Source of the DNA: an uncultured Eubacteriales bacterium
GTDB taxonomy: Bacteria > Bacillota > Clostridia > Oscillospirales > CAG-382
Reading direction: 5' to 3'
Length of the DNA stretch: 64,000 nucleotides
NCBI GenBank assembly: GCA_900551295.1
Contig: URVJ01000015.1
Coordinates: forward strand, 5,422-69,421
Of the stretch, positions 51,896 to 60,534 are shown in pieces. Numbering within the stretch: the first letter of the stretch is position 1; the number at the start of each line of letters is the position of its first letter. The translations under genes were made by a program, and so were the position numbers. A model generated the notes under the pieces. It was not told the origin of the DNA. It searched no databases and was given only the letters and a program-made list of their open reading frames with translations.

Positions 51896-51903
51896 TTTAT
51901 AAA

Positions 51904-52020
51904 AAGCAGAGTAGAGGACTGTGCGTAAAGTGTCGGCAGAACGGGGAGTTGTTTGCCGGACGAAAAGGCATTTGTTTATTGATAAAAGCCTTGCGGTAAA
52001 GTCCTTGCATCCCGCTGCTG
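51904..52020 (+). promoter_or_regulatory. tetrahydrofolate (THF) riboswitch
   Basis: Recognised from the conserved core of the THF class: AGAGTAGA, then GCGTAAAGTGT, an ACGGGGAGTTG segment, ACGAAAA, GCGGTAAA and TTGCATCCCGCTGC, with GCAG (51906-51909) closing against CTGC at the end. THF riboswitches control folate transport and synthesis genes, which fits the folT gene downstream. Confidence 0.88.
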
Positions 52021-52055
52021 CATACAGTCTGAGAGTAATATTTATATTTTACACG

Positions 52056-52084
52056 CCTCCCGTATGTAGCAAAAATACAGGAGG
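52056..52084 (+). promoter_or_regulatory. ribosome-binding-site sequestering hairpin of folT
   Basis: CCTCCCGTAT (52056-52065) can pair with ATACAGGAGG (52075-52084) with one mismatch, hiding the GGAGG that lies 8 bp before the folT ATG. This suggests control at translation, with the riboswitch deciding whether this hairpin forms. Confidence 0.6.
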
Positions 52085-52091
52085 TCTTTTT

Positions 52092-52640
52092 ATGTCAAAG
52101 TACAAATTCAAACTTGACGCAAGAACAATGGCGCTCATGTCGCTCTTAATAGCGTGCGAGATAGTGTTAAGCCGTTTTTGCTCGGTCAACACCCACGGAG
52201 TAAAGCTCGGATTTTCGTTTATACCCGCAGCGCTCTGCGGAATTATTTTAGGCCCCGTGCCTGCTGGTATCGTGTGCGCGCTTTCGGATTTTCTCGGAGC
52301 AATGCTGTTCCCGTTCGGGCCGTATCACCCCGGGTTTACGCTTACGGCTTTCGCAATGGGCTTTACTTACGGATTTTTTCTCTATGAGCTTCACGAATAT
52401 TCGGGAAAACAGATATTCTTGAGAGTTTTCGCGGTGTCGCTTATAAATTCGCTTGTTTTCGGACTGCTTGTCAATACGCTGTGGGTTTCACAGCTCTACG
52501 GCTCAAAGACGTATTTCGGCTGGTTTATGTTCAGACTGACGACGGAATACGCAATTCAGATACCGTTAAGAACGCTGGTAATTCCGCTGTTCGTTCCTCT
52601 TGCAAGACGTCTTTTCGCAATGTACCGAAAGGCAAACTGA
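52092..52640 (+). CDS. folT: folate ECF transporter S component
   Basis: 182-residue membrane protein with six hydrophobic helices, the substrate-binding subunit that works with the shared EcfAA'T module. Family features: MALMSLLIACEIVLSRFCSVNT, LGFSFIPAALCGIILGPVPAGIVCALSDFLG, FPFGPYHPGFTLTAF and RLTTEYAIQIPLRTLVIP. Folate is assigned from the FolT-like sequence and from the THF riboswitch. The ATG at 52092 follows AGGAGG; a longer frame starting at 51921 runs through the riboswitch and is rejected. Confidence 0.93.
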   Translation: MSKYKFKLDARTMALMSLLIACEIVLSRFCSVNTHGVKLGFSFIPAALCGIILGPVPAGIVCALSDFLGAMLFPFGPYHPGFTLTAFAMGFTYGFFLYELHEYSGKQIFLRVFAVSLINSLVFGLLVNTLWVSQLYGSKTYFGWFMFRLTTEYAIQIPLRTLVIPLFVPLARRLFAMYRKAN

Positions 52641-52654
52641 GAGAATAAAATTAT

Positions 52655-52705
52655 ATGACTGTGTATAACGGCTCCCCCGTCATTTGCACGGTCATTTTTT
52701 GTTTT
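52655..52705 (+). terminator. terminator of folT
   Basis: ATGACTGTG (52655-52663) pairs with CACGGTCAT (52687-52695) with one G-U pair, with an inner ACGG/CCGT, followed by TTTTTT. Confidence 0.85.
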
Positions 52706-53369
52706 ATATAATTCCCGTCAGCTTTTCGGCAAAGAACGCGCACAGAACCGTGTATATCAGTATTATCATAAAAAACAGGTTGCAGCCCGAATTCAAGAAT
52801 AAAAACATGAAAAAGCAGCACATTATTCCGTAAGACAGCCAAGAAACAAACGAGCAGATACCGTATGCTCTGTCGGGACCGTATTTTTCGCACAGGATAA
52901 GCTCAAGCGCGCGTCCGCCGTCAAGCGAACGCACGGGAATTATGTTGGACAGCGCGAGAAAAGCGTTTGCAAAGCAAAAGAACAGAATGTGCCTGTCGGG
53001 TATAAAACGGTATAGCAGCGCCGACAGAACAGACAGCAAAAGGTTGCATAAAACGCCCGAGATCACCGTAAAAATTTCGGCAAAATAGCTTATATCCGTG
53101 CCCGACGAGCGTATGTCTGCGCCGAAAGGATAGACGCATATGCGGCTTATGTCCGAATGTACAAGCTTCAGCGAAAATATGTGCACGCACTCGTGCAGCG
53201 CCGCACTCAGCACAAAAAGCGACGGATACGCCGAGTTTTCCGACAGCAGTACCGCGATAAACGCAAGAATTGCAAATACGCTGACGTATACCCTGCCCTT
53301 TGCACTGTTTTGGGAGCGTAAATAGAGCAGACCCATGTCGGTTATTCCGATCTTTCCGCAAAGGCTCAT
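52704..53369 (-). CDS. spoIVFB: SpoIVFB-type site-2 protease
   Basis: 221-residue intramembrane metalloprotease. The zinc motif is ALHECVHIFSL (HExxH) in a hydrophobic helix and the third ligand is in NIIPVRSLDGGRALELIL. About six transmembrane segments. SpoIVFB cleaves pro-sigma-K in the mother cell; this family assignment rests on length, topology and the LDGGRAL motif. Its start overlaps the stop of the small upstream gene by 4 bp (ATGA), as spoIVFA and spoIVFB overlap in B. subtilis. Confidence 0.85.
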   Translation of the reverse strand: MSLCGKIGITDMGLLYLRSQNSAKGRVYVSVFAILAFIAVLLSENSAYPSLFVLSAALHECVHIFSLKLVHSDISRICVYPFGADIRSSGTDISYFAEIFTVISGVLCNLLLSVLSALLYRFIPDRHILFFCFANAFLALSNIIPVRSLDGGRALELILCEKYGPDRAYGICSFVSWLSYGIMCCFFMFLFLNSGCNLFFMIILIYTVLCAFFAEKLTGII

Positions 53370-53587
53370 TTTTCAGCCCTGCTTTCAAGCGTGTACGCAA
53401 GATCTTCGAGAGTTATGCTGCGTACAGGCGCTTTTACAAATGTCCCTGCGGAAATATCTGCGTCTTTGTTTCCTATTATCCTTGCCGAAAGTATTGCCGC
53501 GGCAAGCAGAATGAGCAAAAGCACCTGCACGAATAGTATTTCCGCACGGCACGGCACGCCGTTTTTTCGCTGCGTTTGTTTTTTCAT
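53366..53587 (-). CDS. short membrane protein in the spoIVFA position
   Basis: 73 residues: basic N terminus, one transmembrane helix (about 17-37, ILFVQVLLLILLAAAILSARI) and a short outside tail. It is coupled to spoIVFB exactly where spoIVFA would be, but it lacks the long C-terminal domain of B. subtilis SpoIVFA (about 264 residues). It could be a reduced anchor for the protease, or an unrelated small protein. The ATG at 53587 has only a GGGG upstream as a weak ribosome-binding site. Confidence 0.65.
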   Translation of the reverse strand: MKKQTQRKNGVPCRAEILFVQVLLLILLAAAILSARIIGNKDADISAGTFVKAPVRSITLEDLAYTLESRAEK

Positions 53588-53768
53588 GTGAATGTACCCC
53601 GTAAGTTTGTTTTCGGCGCGCAAAACGTGCCTTTGCTGTAATTTATTCAAAAAAATCAAACTCTATGCCGTATTTTACACATTTGTGTTTATTTTGCTCT
53701 GCGAATGTGGTATACTGAGTAAGAATGTATTTGCCACGGCACATAATAAATATTGGGAGATTTGTGAC

Positions 53769-54333
53769 AATGGAGATTACAAAGGACTTTTTGTGCGGCA
53801 ATATCAAAATAGTAAAACAGGACGGCGACGAATTTCTTTTGCAGCCCGAAACGCGCTGAGACGCCGGAAAGAACAGATCTCCGCATGACCATAACAGGGA
53901 TTACGAAGAGGGGATATATCCCGAAATAAGAAAGATAAAATCCATTGCCGAAACGCAGAATCTCATTACAAATTTCGATTTTCACGCGCCGTATCACTGC
54001 GGCGATATAAACGACTGCACGTATTTTATGAGATGCGACCGTGAAAAAGGCGGCATATACGATAAATTTTCGTCCGAACTTGTAAGACTTACGTCGGAAA
54101 ACGGTTTCAGATACTACGGCATACACGATATTGCCTACGGCGCAAAGTGGAACGAGGATAATATGCCCAATATGATAAGCTATATGATGAAGCATACCGA
54201 GAAAAAGTATACTTTCTGCATGGAAATACCCTTTTTCGGACTGCCCGATAATTACTTCGACCAAAGCCGCGCATTTGAACTCGGACACCGCGTTTTTAAA
54301 GCCGCGCTTTCAAGCGGAGTTTTCGACAGATAA
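53769..54333 (+). pseudogene. remnant of an M14-type zinc carboxypeptidase gene
   Basis: An ATG frame gives 29 residues (MEITKDFLCGNIKIVKQDGD...) that look like the N-terminal domain of M14-type carboxypeptidase-like proteins, then a TGA. About 25 bp on, in another frame, homology resumes far into the protein: HDHNRDYEEGIYPEI, NFDFHAPYH (zinc His) and FCMEIPFFG (catalytic Glu). The middle, with the HxxE zinc ligands, is deleted. The last 101 codons from 54028 are open but cannot make an active enzyme. uvrB follows. Confidence 0.75.
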
Positions 54334-54375
54334 CCGAAAAAGAACAAAAAAGCAAAATTCAAGAGGTGAAATTAC

Positions 54376-56343
54376 TTGAAAAATTTTAAGCTTGTGTCGC
54401 CGTATTCTCCCATGGGAGATCAGCCCGACGCGATAGATAAACTCAGCGCCGGAGTTGAGGCGGGACTTAAAGACCAGGTTCTTCTCGGCGTTACCGGTTC
54501 CGGCAAGACCTTTACCATGGCGAATATTATAGCCAAGGTCAACCGTCCGACGCTGGTTTTGGCGCATAATAAAACGCTCGCGGCACAGCTTTGCTCTGAG
54601 TTTAAGGAATTTTTCCCCGAAAACGCCGTTGAGTTTTTCGTTTCGTACTACGACTACTATCAGCCCGAAGCCTATATACCCGGAAAAGATACCTATATCG
54701 AAAAGGACAGCTCCATAAACGACGATATAGATAAAATGCGCCACAGCGCGACAAGCGCACTTTTAGAACGAAGGGACGTCATTATAGTTTCGTCGGTTTC
54801 CTGTATATATACTCTCGGAGATCCCGAAGAATATAAGAGCATGACTGTTTCCGCCTCTCCCGGTCAGCAGATAAGCCGAAACGACTTTATCGCAGGACTT
54901 GTCCGCATACAGTACGAACGCAACGACCTTTCGCTTGAACGAAATAAATTCAGAGTCCGCGGAGATACCGTCGAGGTCTATCCGTCGGCGTCGGAAAATA
55001 ACGCGGTCAGAGTTGAGTTTTTCGGCGATGAAATAGACTGCGTTTCGGAGATAAGCACGGTCACGGGAGATGTAGTCAACAGACTTTCGCGCGCCGTAAT
55101 AACGCCGGCTACGCACTATGTTACAAGCGATGAAAAAAGACAGAACGCCATAAATGAAATACTTGCGGAAATGGAAGAGCGCAGCGCGTTTTTCAAATCC
55201 GAAAATAAGTTTATCGAGGCGCAGCGCATAGAAGAACGCACACGTTACGATATGGAGATGCTCGGCGAACTCGGATACTGTTCGGGCGTTGAAAACTATT
55301 CGCGCGTGCTTTCCGGACGTCCGGCGGGCAGTACGCCTTATACTCTGCTCGATTATTTCCCAAAAGATTTTCTGCTGTTCGTAGATGAGTCGCACGTGAC
55401 GCTGCCGCAGGTAAGAGGAATGAGCGGAGGCGACCGCGCAAGAAAGAAAAATCTTATAGATTACGGCTTTCGCCTGCCCAGCGCCTACGATAACAGACCG
55501 CTTTACTTTGAAGAATTTGAAAAGCGCATAAATCAGGCAATCTTTGTCAGCGCAACGCCCGGCCCCTACGAAAAGGATCACTCCGAACAGACCGTCGAAC
55601 AGGTTATACGTCCTACGGGACTGCTCGATCCCGAAATAGAGGTTCGTCCGGTAAAGGGTCAGATAGACGACCTTATAGGCGAGATAAATATGCGCACCCA
55701 AAAGAAAGAGCGCGTGCTCGTCACAACGCTTACAAAGAAGATGGCCGAGGATCTTACGGAATACCTGTCGGGGCACGGAATAAAGTGCGCATATATGCAT
55801 TTCAGCATAGATACAATAGAGCGTATGGAGCTGCTGCGCGATCTCAGGCTCGGCGTGTACGACGTTCTTGTCGGAATTAACCTGTTAAGAGAGGGACTGG
55901 ATCTTCCCGAAGTGTCACTTGTCGCAATACTCGACGCTGATAAAGAGGGATTTTTAAGAAGCGAAACGTCGCTGATACAGACCATAGGCAGAGCCGCGAG
56001 AAACGCCGGCGGTAAGGTAATAATGTACGCCGATACCGTGACGGAATCCATGAGAAAAGCCATAGACGAAACGGCGCGCCGCAGAAAAAAGCAGGACGAT
56101 TATAATAAGGCTCACGGTATCGTTCCGCAGACCGTAAAGAAAGAGATACGCGACGTTCTCGATATTACCGTAAAGGATAAGGATAAGCAGGGTAAACCCA
56201 AAAAGCCGTCCGCGTCCGATACAAAGAAACTCGTCGCAGAGCTTACCGATAAGATGAAAGACGCGGCAAAACACCTCGACTTTGAACTTGCGGCGGCACT
56301 CCGCGATAAAATTATAGCGCTGAAATCGGATAAGACAAAATAA
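54376..56343 (+). CDS. uvrB: excinuclease ABC subunit B
   Basis: Damage-verifying helicase of nucleotide excision repair. 655 residues. Walker A in LLGVTGSGKTFTMANII, the beta-hairpin region VSYYDYYQPEAYIPGKDTY, LLFVDESHVTLPQVRGM, VGINLLREGLDLPEVSLV, QTIGRAARN and a C-terminal UVR motif HLDFELAAALRDKI that binds UvrC. The start codon is TTG, behind AGAGGTGA. uvrA and uvrC are not in the window. Confidence 0.98.
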   Translation: MKNFKLVSPYSPMGDQPDAIDKLSAGVEAGLKDQVLLGVTGSGKTFTMANIIAKVNRPTLVLAHNKTLAAQLCSEFKEFFPENAVEFFVSYYDYYQPEAYIPGKDTYIEKDSSINDDIDKMRHSATSALLERRDVIIVSSVSCIYTLGDPEEYKSMTVSASPGQQISRNDFIAGLVRIQYERNDLSLERNKFRVRGDTVEVYPSASENNAVRVEFFGDEIDCVSEISTVTGDVVNRLSRAVITPATHYVTSDEKRQNAINEILAEMEERSAFFKSENKFIEAQRIEERTRYDMEMLGELGYCSGVENYSRVLSGRPAGSTPYTLLDYFPKDFLLFVDESHVTLPQVRGMSGGDRARKKNLIDYGFRLPSAYDNRPLYFEEFEKRINQAIFVSATPGPYEKDHSEQTVEQVIRPTGLLDPEIEVRPVKGQIDDLIGEINMRTQKKERVLVTTLTKKMAEDLTEYLSGHGIKCAYMHFSIDTIERMELLRDLRLGVYDVLVGINLLREGLDLPEVSLVAILDADKEGFLRSETSLIQTIGRAARNAGGKVIMYADTVTESMRKAIDETARRRKKQDDYNKAHGIVPQTVKKEIRDVLDITVKDKDKQGKPKKPSASDTKKLVAELTDKMKDAAKHLDFELAAALRDKIIALKSDKTK

Positions 56344-56356
56344 TGCGCCGAAACTC

Positions 56357-56385
56357 TTGAAAATGTGCGGATTTTGTGATAAAAT
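56357..56385 (+). promoter_or_regulatory. promoter of ybaB
   Basis: TTGAAA (56357-56362), 17-bp spacer, TAAAAT (56380-56385), 45 bp before the ybaB start. Confidence 0.7.
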
Positions 56386-56430
56386 AACTCAGATACAGTA
56401 AAATTTTTAAACTGAAAGGATTTTTTTAAA

Positions 56431-56778
56431 ATGAAAGCAAGACTTCCGAAAGGTATGGGCGGCGGCCCTTCAAATATGCAGTCAATGATAAAGCAGGCTC
56501 AGAAAATGCAGGAGGATATGGAGAAACTCCAGGCAGAGCTTGATGAAAAGGTTCATGAAGTAAGCGCGGGCGGCGGCGCTGTCAGCGTTACGATAAAGGG
56601 CACCAGAGAAATACTCTCAATAAAACTCGATAAGGATATTATAGATCCCGATGACGCCGAAACGCTCGAAGATCTCATTATCGCAGCCGTAAACGAGGCG
56701 ATCAAGACTGTTGATAAGGTCAATTCCGAGGCTATGAGTAAGGTAACTCAGGGCATAAATATGCCGGGGCTTTTCTAA
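56431..56778 (+). CDS. YbaB/EbfC nucleoid-associated protein
   Basis: 115-residue DNA-binding protein of the YbaB/EbfC family, a tweezer-shaped dimer. Features: SMIKQAQKMQEDMEKLQAEL helix, the VHEVSAGGGAVSVTIKGTREI strand core, and LEDLIIAAVNEAIKTV. An extra N-terminal KARLPKGMGGGPSN precedes the helix. The usual partners dnaX and recR are not adjacent. The gene is followed by a weak hairpin (56800-56847) and element R8; its last codons show only a mild pyrimidine preference. Confidence 0.92.
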   Translation: MKARLPKGMGGGPSNMQSMIKQAQKMQEDMEKLQAELDEKVHEVSAGGGAVSVTIKGTREILSIKLDKDIIDPDDAETLEDLIIAAVNEAIKTVDKVNSEAMSKVTQGINMPGLF

Positions 56779-56859
56779 AAGGAAAACCATGAATAATTGC
56801 CGGCGGTAATTAAAACTCAGATTTTGAGCCGAAAATTAAACCGCCGGATATACCCGACA

Positions 56860-57310
56860 TAAGTGTAACATTTGTAAAAGTCATCTCGCGATAGCGAGCC
56901 GGGCAGAAAGGCAAGTCCTGTTGACTGCGTAATAACGCATAAGAATTGCACTTTCGTACCCAAAATAAAGTTTGCGCAGACCGCGGCGTGACATGGTATA
57001 AAAATTGCATTATGTCAACCAACTTGTGTTCAGATACTAACCCCATCGAGCAGTGCGGAGCATCTGCGATCGCTTTCGCTGCGGCGTTTGAGTGGCGAAA
57101 ATCTTTTGTTTTACACTCTTTAGAGCGTCACCTTTTCGATTCCGAAAAGTGGGTGTATAGACTTGCAAGTGGAAGTAAATTATCTTTTTCCGCCCAAATA
57201 AGTAACATTTAGCTTAGTACAAAGTATCTTTCCGCTTTTCGATACCGAAAGGCGGAGGTATAAGGTTGCATATGGCAGTTAATAATCAGTTTCCGCCCCA
57301 AATAAGCAAT
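56860..57310 (+). repeat. interspersed hairpin element, copy R8
   Basis: Starts in the TAACATTTGTAAAAGTCATC block, with CTCGC-GATA-GCGAG, TCCTGTTGACTG and TGCGT/ACGCA, GTGACATGGTATAA, CCAACCCCATCGAGCAGTGC variant, TTTCGC/GCGAAA, CACTCTTTAGAGCG, and then two successive tails (57125-57195 and 57225-57303), each with a CGATTCCGAAAAG-like hairpin and a TTTCCGCCC end. The palindrome half is missing. It ends about 50 bp before thyX. Confidence 0.8.
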
Positions 57311-57359
57311 CATGCACCGCGCCTCGCGATAAAAAAGAAAAAAGAAAGAAGGGATTCCC

Positions 57360-58118
57360 GTGAAGGTAGAATTGCTTGAATATACGCATAATCCGGAAAG
57401 AGTAATAGCCGCGGCGGCAAAGCTCTGCTATTCTTCAACCGGCGTTGACGGAATACTCGAAAAAATGACCCCGGAAAGTACCGAAAAATTTATAAAAATG
57501 CTGTCCGGATTCGGACATGAAACTCCGGTAGAGCACGTCAGCTTTACTTTTGCGGTAGAGGGCGTGTCAAGATCGCTGCTTGCACAGCTCACAAGACATA
57601 GAATAGCTTCTTTCAGCGTGCAGAGCCAGAGATACGTCGGAAAAGAAAATTTTGAATATATAATTCCTCCGGAAATAGCCGAAATAGACGAGGCAAGAGA
57701 ACTTTTTGTAAAGGCTATGGAAAACGATAGGGAAACATATAAAAAACTTAACGATATACTTTCAAAAAAACACCTTGAAAAAATGATAGCCGACGGTAAG
57801 GACGAAAAGACCGCCGAAAAGGCAGCTAAGAAAAAAGCGCAGGAGGACGCAAGATACGTTCTTTCAAACGCCTGCGATACAAAGCTTGTCATGACAATGA
57901 ACGTAAGATCGCTGTATCACTTCTTTAATCTTCGCTGCTGCGAAAGAGCGCAGTGGGAGATAAGAGAAATGGCAACGCAGATGTTAAAGCTTGTCAAAGA
58001 GGTATCGCCCGTGCTGTTTGAAAACGCAGGACCTTCGTGCGTATCCGGTCCGTGCGCAGAGGGCGGAATGAGCTGCGGAAAAGCCGCGGCAATACGCGAA
58101 AAATTTAAAAATCTTTAA
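57360..58118 (+). CDS. thyX: flavin-dependent thymidylate synthase
   Basis: Makes dTMP from dUMP with methylene-THF and FAD, replacing ThyA. 252 residues. The signature RHRIASFSVQSQRYV matches the ThyX motif RHRx7S; other segments are TPVEHVSFTFAVEG and FFNLRCCERAQWEIREMA. The start is GTG behind AGAAGGG. The charged insert DGKDEKTAEKAAKKKAQED is longer than in many homologs. Its folate need links it with folT, folC and glyA in the window. Confidence 0.96.
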   Translation: MKVELLEYTHNPERVIAAAAKLCYSSTGVDGILEKMTPESTEKFIKMLSGFGHETPVEHVSFTFAVEGVSRSLLAQLTRHRIASFSVQSQRYVGKENFEYIIPPEIAEIDEARELFVKAMENDRETYKKLNDILSKKHLEKMIADGKDEKTAEKAAKKKAQEDARYVLSNACDTKLVMTMNVRSLYHFFNLRCCERAQWEIREMATQMLKLVKEVSPVLFENAGPSCVSGPCAEGGMSCGKAAAIREKFKNL

Positions 58119-58140
58119 TTCAAATACAGAGGTTACGACA

Positions 58141-59802
58141 ATGGACGCAAACGAAACCAAACGAGAGTCTACAAACTTTATACACAAGATTATAGACGAG
58201 GACATCGCAAACGGTCTTAAGGCGCGCATACACACGCGTTTTCCGCCCGAACCCAACGGATACCTCCATATAGGACATACAAAGGCTATCTGGATAGGCT
58301 ATTCCACGGCGAAGAAGTATAACGGACTTTTCAATCTCCGCTTTGACGATACAAACCCGTCAAAAGAGGGCGACGAGTACGTTCAGGCAATACAGGACGA
58401 CCTTAAATGGCTTGGCGTTGTGCCGGATAAAATATGCTTCGGCTCGGATTATTTCGATCAGTGCTATGAATTTGCGCTGAAACTTATTAAGGACGGCAAG
58501 GCGTTCGTCTGCGATCTCTCAAAGGAAGAAATCGAAAAGTACCGCGGAACTCTCACAACTCCCGGGACCGAAAGCCCGTACAGAAACAGAAGCGTCGAGG
58601 AAAACCTCGATCTGTTTACACGCATGAAAAACGGCGAATTTCCGGACGGTTCAAAGACGCTGCGCGCAAAGATAGATATGTCATCTCCCAATATCAACAT
58701 GAGAGATCCGGTCATCTACCGCATACTCCGCGCACCGCATCACAGAACCGGCACAAAGTGGTGTATTTATCCTCTCTACGACTATGCGCATCCGATACAG
58801 GACGCGCTTGAGGGCATTACACATTCGCTTTGCGACGTTGAATTTGAAAACCACAGACCTCTTTACGACTGGGTTGTAAACAGCATTGATTTTGAGCAGA
58901 AACCCAAGCAGAGAGAGTTTGCAAAGCTTAATATCACATATACCAAGATCGGAAAGAGATATTCAAAGGCTCTTATCGAACAGGGCATAGCCGACGGCTG
59001 GGACGATCCCAGACTGCCTACTCTGCGCGCGCTTAAACGCCGCGGATATTCTCCGAGCGCGATATTCAATTTCGTACAGCTTTCGGGAATTTCAAAGGCA
59101 ATGTCGCTCTGTGACTACGGACTTCTTGAGCATTGCATACGCGAGGAGCTTAACACGACGGTTCCGCGCAAGATGGCGGTGCTTGATCCTGTCGAAGTCG
59201 AGATAACAAATTTTGAGGACGGAAAAGTCGAATATTTTGACGTTGCAAACAACCCGACCGACGAAAACGCAGGAACAAGAAAGGTTGCGTTCACAAAGCA
59301 CCTCTATATTGAACGCGAGGACTTTTCGGATAATCCTCCGCCGAAGTATCAGCGTCTAAAAAAGGACTGCGAAGTGCGTTTTATGGGCGCGTATGTCGTC
59401 AAGTGCAACGAGGTCATATACGGTCAGAACGGCGAAATTGAAAAATTGCTCTGCACGGTCGATCCGGATACTGCCGGAAAAAATCCGTCGGACGGAAGAA
59501 AGATAAAGGGTACGATCCACTGGGTAAGCAAGGACTTTTGCGAGGACTACGAGGTAAGGCTTTACGACAAGCTGTTTACCTGCGAGGACACGGTTGTTAT
59601 AAACATGGACAACTTCAAGGACTATCTCAATCCCGATTCGCTGAAAGTTATGAAAAATGCCAAGGTTGAAAAGTCGATCGAGGGAGCAAAGCCCGGCGAC
59701 AAGTTCCAGTTTGTCAGAAACGGATATTTCTGCATTGATTTACACAACGACAGGGTTATCAACAGAATTGTTACGCTGAAGGACAGCTTTGCGAAGAAGT
59801 AA
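58141..59802 (+). CDS. glnS: glutaminyl-tRNA synthetase
   Basis: Charges tRNA-Gln with glutamine. 553 residues: class I HIGH motif in FPPEPNGYLHIGHTKAI, FDDTNPSKE, the catalytic-domain DYAHPIQDALEGITHSLC and the two C-terminal beta-barrels. The KMSKS-type loop, MSKRK in E. coli, reads TKIGKRYSK here. The gene is 22 bp after thyX. Codons at the 3' end are ordinary (7 of 15 fourfold, sixfold and Ile codons pyrimidine-ending in the last 29). Confidence 0.97.
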   Translation: MDANETKRESTNFIHKIIDEDIANGLKARIHTRFPPEPNGYLHIGHTKAIWIGYSTAKKYNGLFNLRFDDTNPSKEGDEYVQAIQDDLKWLGVVPDKICFGSDYFDQCYEFALKLIKDGKAFVCDLSKEEIEKYRGTLTTPGTESPYRNRSVEENLDLFTRMKNGEFPDGSKTLRAKIDMSSPNINMRDPVIYRILRAPHHRTGTKWCIYPLYDYAHPIQDALEGITHSLCDVEFENHRPLYDWVVNSIDFEQKPKQREFAKLNITYTKIGKRYSKALIEQGIADGWDDPRLPTLRALKRRGYSPSAIFNFVQLSGISKAMSLCDYGLLEHCIREELNTTVPRKMAVLDPVEVEITNFEDGKVEYFDVANNPTDENAGTRKVAFTKHLYIEREDFSDNPPPKYQRLKKDCEVRFMGAYVVKCNEVIYGQNGEIEKLLCTVDPDTAGKNPSDGRKIKGTIHWVSKDFCEDYEVRLYDKLFTCEDTVVINMDNFKDYLNPDSLKVMKNAKVEKSIEGAKPGDKFQFVRNGYFCIDLHNDRVINRIVTLKDSFAKK

Positions 59803-59849
59803 GGTGCGCTGAGCCGGGGCTGATTGTTGATTATTTGGGCGGAACAAGA

Positions 59850-59992
59850 TAATTTTACGATCAGTTCGCTTGCGCGAGACGACTACGGCTGAATGTTAGT
59901 TTTATGTTTAGTTGGCGAAAGAGTGCAAGTCTGATAAAACTTAATACAAAAATATACTCTGTGCATTGTTCTACAACTTTGCACAGAGTTTT
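59850..59992 (-). repeat. interspersed hairpin element, copy R9a (reverse part)
   Basis: Matches the right-hand part of R7 (about 40958-41092): GATCAGTTCGCTTGCGCGAG, CTACGGCTGAATGTTAG, then AAGTGCAAGT-like sequence and the 52-bp terminator cassette 59941-59992, identical to 41041-41092. Confidence 0.8.
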
Positions 59993-59994
59993 TC
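59956..59994 (+). terminator. terminator after glnS, inside R9
   Basis: ACTCTGTGCA (59956-59965) pairs with TGCACAGAGT (59980-59989), followed by TTTTTC. It would end transcription of thyX-glnS. Confidence 0.8.
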
Positions 59995-60002
59995 TATACA
60001 TA

Positions 60003-60420
60003 AAAGTAGAATTTGAACCAAGTTTCTTGCCGATAGGCAAGCTGGGCGCAAAAGTGTGTCCTGTTGACTGCGTAATAACGCGTAAAAATTGCACATTTGA
60101 ACCTAAAGCACAGTTTACGCAGACCGCAGCGTGACATGGCATAAAAGTTGAACCGTGTTTGCCAAAACATTTAATTAGATACCAACCCCATCGAGCAGTG
60201 CGGAGCATCTGCGAGCGAAGACAGAGAATTTCGGAGGTGCGGGAAAGTTTTACCGACGATATTCTGATGTGTGGAGAGGAAGCCACGCTTTCGCGGCGGC
60301 GTTTGAGCGGCGAAAATCTTTTGTTTACACTCTTTAGAGCGTCACCTTTTCGATTCCGAAAAGTAAACGTATAAAGTCGCACTTTTAAAAAAGTTGCCCG
60401 TTTCCACACAAACCACTCAA
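60003..60420 (+). repeat. interspersed hairpin element, copy R9b (forward)
   Basis: Forward part back to back with R9a. The first stem is CTTGCC/GGCAAG (60026-60031 with 60036-60041), a compensated variant of the CTCGC/GCGAG stem elsewhere. Then TCCTGTTGACTG, TGCGT/ACGCG, GTGACATGGCATAA, CCAACCCCATCGAGCAGTGC, GCCACGCTTTCGCGG, CACTCTTTAGAGCG and CTTTTCGATTCCGAAAAG with the CGTTTCC end. Confidence 0.8.
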
Positions 60421-60441
60421 AAAATAACCGTTTTCCCTGTG

Positions 60442-60470
60442 TTGACGTGAGCAAAAAAATGTGCTATTAT
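60442..60470 (+). promoter_or_regulatory. promoter of nadE
   Basis: TTGACG (60442-60447), 17-bp spacer, TATTAT (60465-60470), 65 bp before nadE. Confidence 0.7.
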
Positions 60471-60534
60471 AAAATGTAATAAACTAGATAAAAATAAAAT
60501 AATAGTTGAAAAAAGTCTCTTTCGGAGGAAAGGT

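Noticed and set aside
51921..52091. Longer start for folT
   Set aside because: The extension lies in the THF riboswitch and expression platform; the ATG at 52092 has AGGAGG before it.
54028..54333. 101-codon frame before uvrB as an independent small gene
   Set aside because: It is the tail of an M14-type protein; homology continues upstream of its first ATG in the same frame and an N-terminal piece lies in another frame, so it is called part of a pseudogene.
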